64,000 nucleotides of DNA from Candidatus Formimonas warabiya. Lineage in GTDB: Bacteria; Bacillota; Dehalobacteriia; Dehalobacteriales; Dehalobacteriaceae. Under the pieces are notes generated by a model. The model made no database searches. It worked only from the letters and a program-made list of their open reading frames with translations, and was not told the DNA's origin. The position numbers and the translations under genes are program-made. The stretch covers positions 3,732,903 through 3,796,902 of the forward strand of contig NZ_CP017634.1 in NCBI RefSeq assembly GCF_002777255.1. The letters run 5' to 3'. Positions 33,156 through 42,440 of the stretch are shown piece by piece (the first letter of the stretch is position 1; each line of letters begins with the position of its first letter).

Positions 33156-36100
33156 ATGGCTGCCCTAGCGGTTGTGACAAAAGAGATGCACTGGATCCCA
33201 GGCAGATTGCGCATCAGAATATCCGGCCTGAGAAACAACCCAGTTTTGGCCACCGGACTGCTGCAGTCCCTGTCCTCCCTTGATGGGGTTAATGGCATTT
33301 TGCCTAATATTGTGACGGGAAAATTACTCATCCATTATGATCCCACTATTTTAACCCTGCACCGGTTACTGGCAGAGATTCAGGAAAACACCCGGGCCTC
33401 CATGCAGGCCCGCCTTCCCCGCCTTCCGGAATCCGTAAGCCCTCCCGCAAAAGGAAAAGTGCTTCCTGTGATTGAACCGGAGGATACCCCGCTGAAGTCT
33501 CAATGGCTCCATGTGGTGGGGGGAGGGTCCTTATTATCCTATCTGTTCTTAAAAAGAATATTTTGGGGCAGGCCTTCTTGGGCGGACAACCCCGCCTTAC
33601 TTCACTTGGCGACAGCTACCACCTTAATCTCCGGTTATCCCATTTTAAGAAGCGGCTTGGGCTCCCTGACCCGGGGTAAAATCAGCCATGACTTGCTCAT
33701 TAGCATGACTGCTTATGCCACGCTGCTTTTACGGGAAAATATATTTGGCCTTGCCACCGTCTGGGCGGTCAACCTGATCTCTTTGCTGCAAACTTTGGCG
33801 GTGCTAAAGTCCCGGCAGCATCTGGAATCAAACTCCGACCTGAGCAGGATCCTGGTGCAACAAGAGTGGTCTCAGGAGATGATCCCTGCCTCCCAAGTAA
33901 CCCCCGGTGAACTGATCCGGGTCCAGGCCGGGGAATTGATTCCTTTTCAAGCCAGAGTACACTCCGGAACCGGCCTCATCAATGAAACTCCCACAACGGG
34001 AAAAACCTTACACCGTTTGGTGAAGGAAAACGATGTTGTGGAACCGGGCAATCTGGTGGAGGCGGGCAGGCTATCCTTAGAAGTACGGAAAATCCCTGCT
34101 CCTTCTCCTGTTAAGATCTGTTTGGGACAAGGACATTTACGCCAGGACCGCTTCATGGATCATTTTGTCAATTTATCTTTTGCTTTAGCTTTTTTTTCTT
34201 TTTTACTGACAAAAGATATCCAACGGTCTCTCACCATGCTGCTGGCGGCTATTCCTGCCTCCTACTCTTTGGCCACCCCGTCCGCTTTGTGCAGCGCTGT
34301 CCGCTACCAGGTTAAGCGGGGGGTCCAAGTCCTTAACCCGGAGCAACTGCTCAAGGCAGAACAAATTGACACGGTTCTGTTTGACAAAACAGGCACGCTG
34401 ACTACCGGAGAGTGGGAAGTAAGCCAGGTGCTCCCCCTGGATGATAACTGGACCAAAGAAACGATCCTGGTAAAGGCCTCCCGCATCCGGTCAGGTGCAG
34501 GATACGGAAAAAGAGACCCTTTAGCGTCTTTACTAACGGCAGGCAAGTCAGGTCCCCTCTTGTTAAAAGATACACGACTGCACGCTTCAGGAATCCGGTG
34601 TCAAGCAGGGGATCAATCTATCCTTTTAGGCACACCCGCTTATATGGCAACCCGGGGTATTTCTCTCAAGAAATATCAACCACAGATTAAGTCACTTCAG
34701 GCGAGTGGAACCACCGTGATTGCCCTTGTCATCAACCGGGTACCGGTTGGCATCATTGGATTTGAGGAGTCCATCCGCCCGGAAAGCTACCTGTTGATCA
34801 AGGAATTAAAGCAGATGGGCATTACCCGGTTGGGCATCCTTTCCGGGGATACCCAGGATGCTTGTCTAAATGTGGCCCGGAAATTAGGGATCAGCCAAGT
34901 ATGGGGAAGCTTACATGAGCAAGAAAAAGCGCAGGTGGTACGAGAATTTCGTCATTTAGGCTGTCATGTTTGCGTGGTGGGTGACGGTATGAACGATCGG
35001 GCTGCGCTCAGAGAGGCCGACGTAGCCATCGGGTTAAAAAACCCCCAATATCTTACGCCGGTGACAGAGGCAGGCATTATTTTGCCGGAACACGCTCTGG
35101 ACCAGGTGGCCGACCTTGTGAGTTTTGGTGCGGAAGTGAGTAACTGTGCAAAAAACAACAAATTTCTCGCCGGCTGTCTGGATGTGGTGGGCTTAACGCT
35201 GGCATGCGCCAATTTGCTTACACCGGTCCTGTCCACACTCATGGCCAATATTTCTATCTTTGGTGTGATTTTGAATTCCTCCCTGGTCAAGTTCACAGAA
35301 AAAAGAAGCATCCAAGCCAGTTCCCCTCATCTCTCCCGGGTCTACAGGTGGTCCCTTGATAAATCCTTGGCGGGGAGAAAAAAAGGAGCCTTGATTTCGC
35401 CAGCCATGAAAAATTTCGTACAACCGGTTAAACCCTGGCATGCCTTGACGGCGGAAGAGACCATTCATGAGCTGCACTCTCATTTAAATCAAGGCCTTAC
35501 ATGTGACCAAACCCCCGGCATGCTTGATACTCTCGGACCGAATCAATTTTATCAGCCCCCTCCGGCCAGCCTTCTGGCCAGGTTTTTCAGCCAATTAAAA
35601 GACTTCATGATCCAGCTGCTCTTGGGAGCCAGCATCGTATCCTTTGTCCTGGGCGAAAGGGTGGATGCGGTGACCATTTTAGGGATCGTCTGTTTGGAAT
35701 CCTTCATCGGTATGATCCAAGAACATCACGCCGAGCAAGCCCTCGCCGCTTTAAAAGAGCTAGCTGCTCCTGTGGCCCGGGTAACTCGGGAGGGAAAAAA
35801 TCTTCTCATCCCGGCCCGGGAAATCGTCCCGGGAGATCTTATCCTCCTGGAACCCGGAGACCGGGTGCCCGCCGATGCCCGTTTAATCGAGGGATCTAGC
35901 TTGGAAGTAGAAGAAGCCGCCCTGACCGGGGAATCATTATCTGTGGCCAAGGAGGGCAATCGTTCCCTGCCTGAGGAAACAGCGGTAGCTGACCGAAATA
36001 ATATGGTATTTATGGGAACCCATGTTACGGGAGGAAGAGCCAAGGCGACCGTGGTTAACACGGGAATGTCCACCGAGATGGGTAGGATCGCCGCCCTGTT

Positions 36101-38075
36101 GGAAAACACGGAGGAAGAGTCTACACCTTTACAAAAATATTTGGATCAACTGGGAAAACAAATCACGTCCGGGTGTTTGGCCGTCTGCGCCTGCATGGTG
36201 ATCATGGGCTGCCTGAGAGGGCAATCCCGGTTTCACATGCTGCGCACCGGGATCAGCCTGGCGGTAGGTGCCATTCCTGAAGGATTGCCCGCAGTGGTTA
36301 CCATTGCCCTTGCCTTCGGGGTAGGCCGTATGGTAAAAGGCAATGCCATTATTCGCCGGCTTCCTGCCGTGGAAAATTTGGGCAACACCCAGGTGATTTG
36401 CACCGATAAGACAGGTACCCTTACCAAAAATGAAATGACGGTAAAGCAGGTTTATTCTTCCGGAAAAACCTGGCATGTAACAGGCTCCGGCTATACGCCA
36501 GAAGGAGAGTTCTTCCTGGACGGAGAAAAAATGATTCCTTCCGCAGATCCAAACCTCCTGGGCATCCTCACCATCGGAGCTCTGTGCAACAACGCGAAAA
36601 TGGAAAAAAGCGGCATCGCAGGCGACCCTACGGATTGTGCCGTTTTAGTGGCGGCAGCAAAGGCGGGGATCGGGCCGGAAACCGCCGGGGCCTTTTTACG
36701 GCGCAAAGAAGCGCCTTTTGATGCCACCCGCAAAGCAATGTCTGTCGTCTGCCAGGACAGGGAGGGTAAACTCGCTCTCTATGTGAAAGGAGCCCCGGAA
36801 GCGATTTTAGAAAAATGTACGAAAAGTTTTCAGGATGGCCGGTTAGAATTGCTGACCCCGGAAAAGAAAAAAGAAATCTCCGCAGCGGGGGAGAGCATGG
36901 CGGACAACGCGCTCAGAGTGATCGCCACAGCCTATAAAACAATCCGTCCGTCCGGCATCAACGAGGACCCCTCTGTTTTGGAAGAAAACCTGATTTTTTC
37001 CGGCCTTCTGGGTATGGAAGACCCGCCAAAACAGGGTGTCGTCGAGGCCGTTGCCGCCTGCCATGAGGCAGGAATTAAGGTGATCATGGTTACCGGCGAC
37101 CACGTCCACACTGGGGAAGCGATCGCCCGGCAAATTGGATTACTGACCCCCGTGGGAAAATCTCTCACGGGAAACCAATTAGACCACTTGGACGACAAGG
37201 ATTTGGCCGCTATGATTGATGAAGTCGAGATATTTGCCCGCACTTCCCCGGAGCACAAGCTCCGTATTGTCAAAGCCTTTAAGAGCAAAGGATATATCGT
37301 AGCGATGACGGGTGACGGAGTAAATGACGCCCCGGCGGTAAAAGAAGCGGATATCGGCATTGCCATGGGCCGGTCCGGTACAGACGTCACCAGTGCCTCC
37401 GCCGACGTGGTGCTGACAGACGATAATTTTCCCACCATCGTTCTGGCGATTAAAGAAGGCCGGGGCATCAAAGAAAATATCCGGACTTCCATCCGTTATG
37501 TTCTGGCAGGAAATTTTGGCGAAGTTTTGGCCATGTTTTTGGCGGTTCTAGCCGGCCAACCGGTCCCCCTCATTCCGAACCAGATTCTTTGGGTCAACCT
37601 GGTTACGGAAAGCTTTCCCGCCTTAGCCCTAGGGGGAGCTCCTCCGGGATCTCATTTTATTCCGGCCAACCGCCGGTTTATGGACCGGCACCAGTGGCGG
37701 GGCCTTTTCCTTAGAGGATTGCTGGCGGGAGCCGCTACCTACGGAATTTTTGCTTTTAGTCTTCGTTCCGGAGCCTCTCTAGTCAAGGCACGAACCTTGG
37801 GCTTTGCCAGTTTAATACTCAACCAGATGTTCCATGCCTTCGACTGTAATGCTGCCTCCGGGCAGAAGAAACATCCCCGGGAATTATTTATGGCCGTCGG
37901 ACTATCTACAGCCCTCATGTTAGGGGCAATTTATTTTCCGGGATGCGGTCCGGTTTTTTCCACGGTTCCATTAAGGGGAACAGACTGGTTGATGGTTTTA
38001 CTTTCTGCCGGTGTGCTGGGCCGGTTGGATCTTGTGCTTCGGCATCTCTCTCTTCCGCCAGCCACAAAAACATAA
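33156..38075 (+). CDS. Giant fused P-type ATPase: HMA-like domain, degenerate P1 pump, complete P2A pump (CtpH/CtpI-like)
   Basis: Protein of 1639 aa; AAAGGAGG stands 7 bases before ATG 33156. Residues ~5-75 form an HMA-type domain without the CxxC metal site ('HWIPGRLRIRISGLR'). Residues ~110-710 form a P1-type pump that keeps the phosphorylation motif DKTGT (D410) and GDGMND (609-614) but has TGKT (281-284) where TGES belongs and IPA (366-368) where the CPC metal site belongs. Residues ~765-1639 form a full P2A pump: TGES (924-927), PEGLP (1041-1045), DKTGT (D1084), GDGVND (1386-1391) and the M6 site NLVTES (N1481-S1486). The layout and length match mycobacterial CtpI (1632 aa) and CtpH. 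The likely job is cation (Ca2+, Mg2+ or similar) transport across the membrane by the second half; the first half is probably regulatory. pstSCAB follows after a terminator. Confidence 0.88.
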   Translation: MAALAVVTKEMHWIPGRLRIRISGLRNNPVLATGLLQSLSSLDGVNGILPNIVTGKLLIHYDPTILTLHRLLAEIQENTRASMQARLPRLPESVSPPAKGKVLPVIEPEDTPLKSQWLHVVGGGSLLSYLFLKRIFWGRPSWADNPALLHLATATTLISGYPILRSGLGSLTRGKISHDLLISMTAYATLLLRENIFGLATVWAVNLISLLQTLAVLKSRQHLESNSDLSRILVQQEWSQEMIPASQVTPGELIRVQAGELIPFQARVHSGTGLINETPTTGKTLHRLVKENDVVEPGNLVEAGRLSLEVRKIPAPSPVKICLGQGHLRQDRFMDHFVNLSFALAFFSFLLTKDIQRSLTMLLAAIPASYSLATPSALCSAVRYQVKRGVQVLNPEQLLKAEQIDTVLFDKTGTLTTGEWEVSQVLPLDDNWTKETILVKASRIRSGAGYGKRDPLASLLTAGKSGPLLLKDTRLHASGIRCQAGDQSILLGTPAYMATRGISLKKYQPQIKSLQASGTTVIALVINRVPVGIIGFEESIRPESYLLIKELKQMGITRLGILSGDTQDACLNVARKLGISQVWGSLHEQEKAQVVREFRHLGCHVCVVGDGMNDRAALREADVAIGLKNPQYLTPVTEAGIILPEHALDQVADLVSFGAEVSNCAKNNKFLAGCLDVVGLTLACANLLTPVLSTLMANISIFGVILNSSLVKFTEKRSIQASSPHLSRVYRWSLDKSLAGRKKGALISPAMKNFVQPVKPWHALTAEETIHELHSHLNQGLTCDQTPGMLDTLGPNQFYQPPPASLLARFFSQLKDFMIQLLLGASIVSFVLGERVDAVTILGIVCLESFIGMIQEHHAEQALAALKELAAPVARVTREGKNLLIPAREIVPGDLILLEPGDRVPADARLIEGSSLEVEEAALTGESLSVAKEGNRSLPEETAVADRNNMVFMGTHVTGGRAKATVVNTGMSTEMGRIAALLENTEEESTPLQKYLDQLGKQITSGCLAVCACMVIMGCLRGQSRFHMLRTGISLAVGAIPEGLPAVVTIALAFGVGRMVKGNAIIRRLPAVENLGNTQVICTDKTGTLTKNEMTVKQVYSSGKTWHVTGSGYTPEGEFFLDGEKMIPSADPNLLGILTIGALCNNAKMEKSGIAGDPTDCAVLVAAAKAGIGPETAGAFLRRKEAPFDATRKAMSVVCQDREGKLALYVKGAPEAILEKCTKSFQDGRLELLTPEKKKEISAAGESMADNALRVIATAYKTIRPSGINEDPSVLEENLIFSGLLGMEDPPKQGVVEAVAACHEAGIKVIMVTGDHVHTGEAIARQIGLLTPVGKSLTGNQLDHLDDKDLAAMIDEVEIFARTSPEHKLRIVKAFKSKGYIVAMTGDGVNDAPAVKEADIGIAMGRSGTDVTSASADVVLTDDNFPTIVLAIKEGRGIKENIRTSIRYVLAGNFGEVLAMFLAVLAGQPVPLIPNQILWVNLVTESFPALALGGAPPGSHFIPANRRFMDRHQWRGLFLRGLLAGAATYGIFAFSLRSGASLVKARTLGFASLILNQMFHAFDCNAASGQKKHPRELFMAVGLSTALMLGAIYFPGCGPVFSTVPLRGTDWLMVLLSAGVLGRLDLVLRHLSLPPATKT

Positions 38076-38103
38076 CTCCGCACAAAATAGCAGATAAAAA
38101 ATT

Positions 38104-38154
38104 CCCTCTAAATGAAGCAGACAGAAGAAGGATGCTGTATTTAGAGGGTTTTTT
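38104..38154 (+). terminator. Terminator of the first giant ATPase
   Basis: CCCTCTAAAT (38104-38113) pairs with ATTTAGAGGG (38139-38148), followed by six T's. Confidence 0.8.
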
Positions 38155-38165
38155 CTATTCCTCTC

Positions 38166-38241
38166 TTAACAGATTATTTACCAGAACTTAACAATCACTA
38201 AAGAAACGTTAACAATACCGTTAACATTTCGGTGATATAAA
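38166..38241 (+). promoter_or_regulatory. PhoP-box array and -10 of the pstSCAB operon
   Basis: TTAACA-like hexamers begin at 38166 (TTAACA), 38177 (TTTACC), 38188 (TTAACA), 38199 (TAAAGA, weak), 38209 (TTAACA) and 38221 (TTAACA), close to an 11-bp period. TATAAA follows at 38236, 15 bp after the start of the last hexamer. Direct TTAACA repeats with 5-base gaps are the known PhoP~P binding pattern in Bacillus. Confidence 0.75.
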
Positions 38242-38282
38242 TAAAACAATACTATTTCTTAATAATTAAGGGAGGTTATCAC

Positions 38283-39464
38283 ATGTTTAAACCCAAGTAT
38301 TCTTTCGTAGGGATGCTGGTCTTGGCCCTGTTTTTCGCCCTGACGGCTTCCGCCTTTGCGGCAGACGGCATCAAGGTGAAATTTGACGGGAAGGAATTGG
38401 CTCTTAAGGTGGCACCTGTCCTTTCCCACGGCACCACATTAGTGCCCATTTCCGCTATTGCCGAAGAAATGGGAGGAACCAGTCTTTTCAACGCGGCGAC
38501 AAAAACCATCACCATTAAAACCGCAGATAAGAACATTGAACTGAAGGTGGACTCAAAAAATGCCAAGGTAAACGGGGCCGCTAAAACATTGGATGTTCCT
38601 GCCCAGGTGATCAACGGCAAAACCATGGTTCCCCTGCGTTTTGTCAGTGAAGCATTGGGAGCCGAAGTATCCTATTCGGCTTCCGCAAAAACCGTCACCA
38701 TTACTTACTTCACCAATATGACCGGGACCCTGAAGATTGGCGGTTCCACCACGATTCAGCCTCTTGCCCAGGCGGCGGCAGACAAATTAATGGCGAGGAA
38801 CAAAGGGCTTTCCATCACCATCGCCGGCGGCGGCTCCGGGGAAGGAATTAAAGGAGCCCATGCCGGAACCTTCAATATTGGTAATGTGTCCCGGGACCTG
38901 GAAAAAAGCGACACAGACACTTACCCCGGGTTGATCAGCCATACCATCGGCTATGACGGCATCGTGGTCATCGTCAACACGAACAATCCCGTGAGCGACT
39001 TAACCAAAGAACAAGTTTTCGATATCTTCACCGGAAAGATCAAGAACTGGAAAGAAGTGGGCGGAAGTGACGCCGCCATCTTTGTCCAAACCCGGGAAGC
39101 TTCCTCCGGAACTTTGACTGCCTTTGAAGAACTGGCCCTGGAAAAGAAAGGAACGGTTCTGGCTACAGCTACTCCCCATACTTCCAATGGCTTGATGAAG
39201 CAGGCTGTAGCGCAAAATGGAAACGCCATTGGTTTTCTCTCCATGGGCTACCTGGATAAAACTGTGAAAGCACCTAAAATAGCCGGTATTGAAGCGACCC
39301 AGGCCAATGCCCTGTCCAAAGCCTGGCCCTATGTGCGTACCTTAAATGTGGTGACCAAAGGGACGCCTTCCGGATTAGCAGCCCAGTTCATCAACTTCCT
39401 GAAAAGTTTTGAAGGCCAACTGCTCGTATCCGAAGACTATTTACCCTTGAAAGCCCAGGACTAA
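38283..39464 (+). CDS. pstS: PstS phosphate-binding protein with N-terminal stalk domain
   Basis: Protein of 393 aa; GGGAGG lies 7 bases before ATG 38283. The signal peptide (1-26) ends in 'ASAFAAD' and is cut by signal peptidase I; no lipobox cysteine is present, unlike most Gram-positive PstS. Residues ~30-130 form a copper-amine-oxidase-N-like stalk domain ('TTLVPISAIAEEMGGTSLFN' and 'MVPLRFVSEALGAEVSYS'). The PstS domain starts near 143 with 'LKIGGSTTIQPLAQAAADKL', followed by 'GGGSGEGIKGAHAGTFNIGN' and 'REASSGTLTAFEEL'. It captures phosphate outside the membrane for PstCAB. The stalk may hold it in the cell wall in place of a lipid anchor (inference). Confidence 0.9.
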   Translation: MFKPKYSFVGMLVLALFFALTASAFAADGIKVKFDGKELALKVAPVLSHGTTLVPISAIAEEMGGTSLFNAATKTITIKTADKNIELKVDSKNAKVNGAAKTLDVPAQVINGKTMVPLRFVSEALGAEVSYSASAKTVTITYFTNMTGTLKIGGSTTIQPLAQAAADKLMARNKGLSITIAGGGSGEGIKGAHAGTFNIGNVSRDLEKSDTDTYPGLISHTIGYDGIVVIVNTNNPVSDLTKEQVFDIFTGKIKNWKEVGGSDAAIFVQTREASSGTLTAFEELALEKKGTVLATATPHTSNGLMKQAVAQNGNAIGFLSMGYLDKTVKAPKIAGIEATQANALSKAWPYVRTLNVVTKGTPSGLAAQFINFLKSFEGQLLVSEDYLPLKAQD

Positions 39465-39519
39465 CCACTTCTCCCCTCCCTTCCCAGGTTGTATTGTATA
39501 AAAGGAATTCCCATTCACC

Positions 39520-39571
39520 CCGATACTGTTCTGCCCGATCCGGTGCAGAGCAGTATCGGTTCTGTTTTATT
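39520..39571 (+). terminator. Intercistronic hairpin between pstS and pstC
   Basis: CCGATACTGTTCTGC (39520-39534) pairs with the segment 39545-39559 with one mismatch, followed by TTCTGTTTTATT. It probably trims or ends part of the transcripts so that PstS is made in excess. Confidence 0.65.
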
Positions 39572-39606
39572 CTCTTTTCCATACCATATTGAGGTGGTGA
39601 ATTGTT

Positions 39607-40632
39607 TTGCAGCAAATGGAAAGACCTGAAGCCGGCGCCCCCTATTTCGTGCTCAATAAGTCCAGAATCAGATTTTTAAAAAGAAAGGATTTCTTTTTTG
39701 AAAAATCTGTGCAAGCCTTGGCTGTGGTCAGCGCCCTGATCATTGTCTTTATCTTTATTTTCGTGGGACTGAAGGCCTGGGATGTTTTAAAGATCAGCGG
39801 CATATCTTTTGTCACCGAGCGAGGGTTTGACCGGCAAATTATCGACGCTTTCAATGCCCCTGTAGAAGCCCAGGTATGGCAGTTTGGCGCTTGGGGTTTA
39901 TTAATCGGCACCATCACTACGACCCTGGGCGCCTTGTTCATTGCCGTCCCCATGGGCATCGGCACCGCGGTGGTGATTGCTGAGCTGTCCCCTTCCTGGG
40001 TCAAGAATATGCTCCAGCTGGTGGTGCGGCTGTTGGCCTCCATCCCATCCATCATTTACGGCTTAATCGGCCTCTTAATTATCGTGCCTTATATTCAAAA
40101 GCTGTTCATTACCGGGGACCTGCAAATTCAGTACATTGATTATTTCCAGCTTACCGGGAACAGCATGCTGGCCGGAATACTGGTGTTAAGCATTATGATC
40201 GTTCCCTTTATTATTGCCCTCTCCGTAGATGCCATTAATGCGGTACCGAGGAGATATAAAGAAGCTTCTCTGGCTCTCGGGCTTTCCCATTGGCGCACCA
40301 TTGTGCGGGTGATTTTGCCTGCCGCCAAGTCGGGCATCCTGGCCGGCATCATCCTCGCCACAGGAAGAGCTGTGGGAGAGGCCATTGCCCTTTCCATGGT
40401 CAGCGGAGGGATCGGCAATGTGCCCCAGCTCTCCCACGGGCCGGTTTTTTTCCTCACACCCGTTTTAACTTTGGCCTCAGCCATCGTTAACAAATCGGAA
40501 ATGATGTCGGTACCTTCCATTCAGGCCGCCTTATTTGCCTGTGGGGTGATCCTGTTGTTGACGACCACCTTGCTCAGCCTCTGCGCCAAACTGGTGGAGT
40601 TTTTTGTGAAAAGGAGTGAAGGAATTGATTAA
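39607..40632 (+). CDS. pstC: Phosphate ABC transporter permease PstC
   Basis: Protein of 341 aa from TTG 39607 with GAGGTGGTGA upstream. A soluble N-terminal tail is followed by six membrane helices. The binding-protein-dependent transport signature is 'EASLALGLSHWRTIVRVILP' in the last cytoplasmic loop, and 'LASIPSIIYGLIGLLIIVPY' is a PstC hallmark. With PstA it forms the membrane channel driven by PstB. The pstC stop lies beyond the pstA start. Confidence 0.93.
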   Translation: MQQMERPEAGAPYFVLNKSRIRFLKRKDFFFEKSVQALAVVSALIIVFIFIFVGLKAWDVLKISGISFVTERGFDRQIIDAFNAPVEAQVWQFGAWGLLIGTITTTLGALFIAVPMGIGTAVVIAELSPSWVKNMLQLVVRLLASIPSIIYGLIGLLIIVPYIQKLFITGDLQIQYIDYFQLTGNSMLAGILVLSIMIVPFIIALSVDAINAVPRRYKEASLALGLSHWRTIVRVILPAAKSGILAGIILATGRAVGEAIALSMVSGGIGNVPQLSHGPVFFLTPVLTLASAIVNKSEMMSVPSIQAALFACGVILLLTTTLLSLCAKLVEFFVKRSEGID

Positions 40633-41560
40633 TGGTAAATTGCGGGATTCCCTGGGCCAATTTTTTGCTTGGGCTTCCTCCGGTCTGGCTATTTCCGTCT
40701 GCTTGGGCATTATTGTCTACCTGTTCGTAAAAGGTCACGCGCAACTTAGTTTGGATTTTTTATTGACGGAGCCCACTGCTTCTCTCCAGGACGGCACCAG
40801 CGGCGGCATCAGCACACCCCTGATCGGTACTCTGTTATTAGCGGTTTTAGGGATGGCCCTGGCCTTTCCCTGGGCTTTAGCCACTGCCGTCTATCTGGCG
40901 GAGTACGCGGGAAAAAACATGGCCGTCGGCTTGTTGCGCCTGGGTATCGATGTTTTAGCGGGTGTCCCCACCATCGTCATTGCCATTTTTGGCGTGGCCA
41001 TTTTCACCATCCCTCAACTGGGCTTCCTTAGTTCCATGGTGGAGGGAGTGGAAGGCACCAACCGGGCGTTTGGCCGGTCCTTTTTAGTGGCGGCCATTAC
41101 CATGGCCGTGATGATTCTCCCCTTCGTGATCAAAGTATGCGAAGAAGCTATCAAGGCGGTCCCTCACTCCTACCGGGAAGGTTCCCTGGCTTTAGGAGCA
41201 ACGAAATGGCATACCGTGTCCCACATCGTCCTGCCCTCGGCCCGGGGGGGCATCATTACGGGAGTAATCCTGGGCATGGGCAGAATCATTGGCGATACCG
41301 CCATCGTCTGGTTAACGCTGGGAGGCACCATGCGCATGACCGGCATCCAGCCCTGGTGGCAGCCTGTGAATTGGATCAGTACCCTCCAGAATACCGGGTC
41401 CACCCTTACCTCCTACATTTATTACACCTCTCCCGCCGGAGAGGGAAATATGCCGGAGAAGGCCTTCGGCGCCTCTTTTGTATTGATTATCCTGATTGTG
41501 GTCTTAAATCTTTTAACTGATTTTTTTGGCAACTATAAAAACAAAGTAAAGGAGGACTAA
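40625..41560 (+). CDS. pstA: Phosphate ABC transporter permease PstA
   Basis: Protein of 311 aa from TTG 40625, exactly 8 bases after AAGGAG; a GTG at 40616 lies inside that site and is unlikely. Six membrane helices; permease loop 'EGSLALGATKWHTVSHIVLP' and PstA-type 'VLAGVPTIVIAIFGVAIFTI'. It overlaps the pstC end by 8 bases and ends one base before pstB, a fully coupled operon. Confidence 0.93.
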   Translation: MINGKLRDSLGQFFAWASSGLAISVCLGIIVYLFVKGHAQLSLDFLLTEPTASLQDGTSGGISTPLIGTLLLAVLGMALAFPWALATAVYLAEYAGKNMAVGLLRLGIDVLAGVPTIVIAIFGVAIFTIPQLGFLSSMVEGVEGTNRAFGRSFLVAAITMAVMILPFVIKVCEEAIKAVPHSYREGSLALGATKWHTVSHIVLPSARGGIITGVILGMGRIIGDTAIVWLTLGGTMRMTGIQPWWQPVNWISTLQNTGSTLTSYIYYTSPAGEGNMPEKAFGASFVLIILIVVLNLLTDFFGNYKNKVKED

Positions 41561-41561
41561 C

Positions 41562-42377
41562 ATGGCACCCTTCAATTTGTTTGATCTGAATCAGAGCAAG
41601 GGCAATGTAAGTACTCCTGGCACTTCTGTGATCGAAGTTCTCGGTGTTTCTGTCCGGTATCAAGAAAATCAGGTTCTCTCCGATGTGCATTTAAGTATTA
41701 AAGAGCATCAAATTACCGCTTTCATTGGGCCCTCGGGGTGCGGAAAAACCACCCTGCTGCGCTGTTTTAACAGGATGAATGATTTAATCAAAGGTTTTCA
41801 GATTCAAGGCACTATCACCTTTAACAATACAAATATATACGATACCACCCAGGATCCCATTGCCCTAAGAAAAAAGATCGGTATGGTTTTTCAGCAACCC
41901 AACCCCTTTCCCAAAAGCATCTACAATAATATGAAACTTCCCCTGGAAGAGAACAACAGCAGCAAAATGACCCGTCAGAAAATAGAAGAAGTCATCATCA
42001 CCAAATTAAAGGACACCACCCTCTTCGATGAGGTAAAGGAGCGCATGCATCATTCCGCCCTGAAATTGTCCGGCGGCCAGCAGCAAAGGTTGTGCATTGC
42101 CCGGGCATTGACGGTGAACCCGGAAGTTCTCCTCCTGGATGAACCATGTGCCGCATTAGACCCCATTTCCATGATGAAAATAGAAAATATGCTTCAAGAC
42201 TTAAAGAAAAAGTACACCATTGTCATCGTCACCCACAACCTGCAACAGGCGGCACGCATTGCGGATTATGTGGCATTTTTTTACCAGGGGCAAATCGAGG
42301 AACAGGGCTTCCCGGAGGATATTTTCACTAACCCCAAATCAGAAATTACGGCCAAGTATCTGGAAGGGGCGTTTTAA
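41562..42377 (+). CDS. pstB: Phosphate ABC transporter ATPase PstB
   Basis: Protein of 271 aa; AGGAGG precedes ATG 41562. Walker A 'GPSGCGKTTLLRCFNRMND' with the PstB-specific FNRMND, signature 'LSGGQQQRLCIARAL', Walker B 'VLLLDEPCAALDP' and the H-loop 'IVTHNLQQAARIADY' are all present. It powers phosphate uptake. The operon ends here; phoU, which normally follows pstB, is not in the window. Confidence 0.95.
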   Translation: MAPFNLFDLNQSKGNVSTPGTSVIEVLGVSVRYQENQVLSDVHLSIKEHQITAFIGPSGCGKTTLLRCFNRMNDLIKGFQIQGTITFNNTNIYDTTQDPIALRKKIGMVFQQPNPFPKSIYNNMKLPLEENNSSKMTRQKIEEVIITKLKDTTLFDEVKERMHHSALKLSGGQQQRLCIARALTVNPEVLLLDEPCAALDPISMMKIENMLQDLKKKYTIVIVTHNLQQAARIADYVAFFYQGQIEEQGFPEDIFTNPKSEITAKYLEGAF

Positions 42378-42378
42378 G

Positions 42379-42434
42379 AAAAAAATATAAAAAAGGGACT
42401 GTTTCCATAAGCAGATCACTTATTAAACAGTCCC
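42379..42434. terminator. Terminator between pstB and the first small membrane protein gene
   Basis: GGGACTGTTT (42395-42404) pairs with AAACAGTCCC (42425-42434). Long A-tracts on the left become a U-tract on the minus strand, so it serves the minus-strand gene and may also stop pstB transcripts. Confidence 0.7.
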
Positions 42435-42440
42435 ACCTTA

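Noticed and set aside
33156-38075. The 1639-aa ATPase as two genes joined by a sequencing error
   Set aside because: The frame is open across the junction, no ribosome binding site or start stands before the second half, a second fused gene of the same layout occurs at 46900, and mycobacterial CtpH/CtpI have this size.
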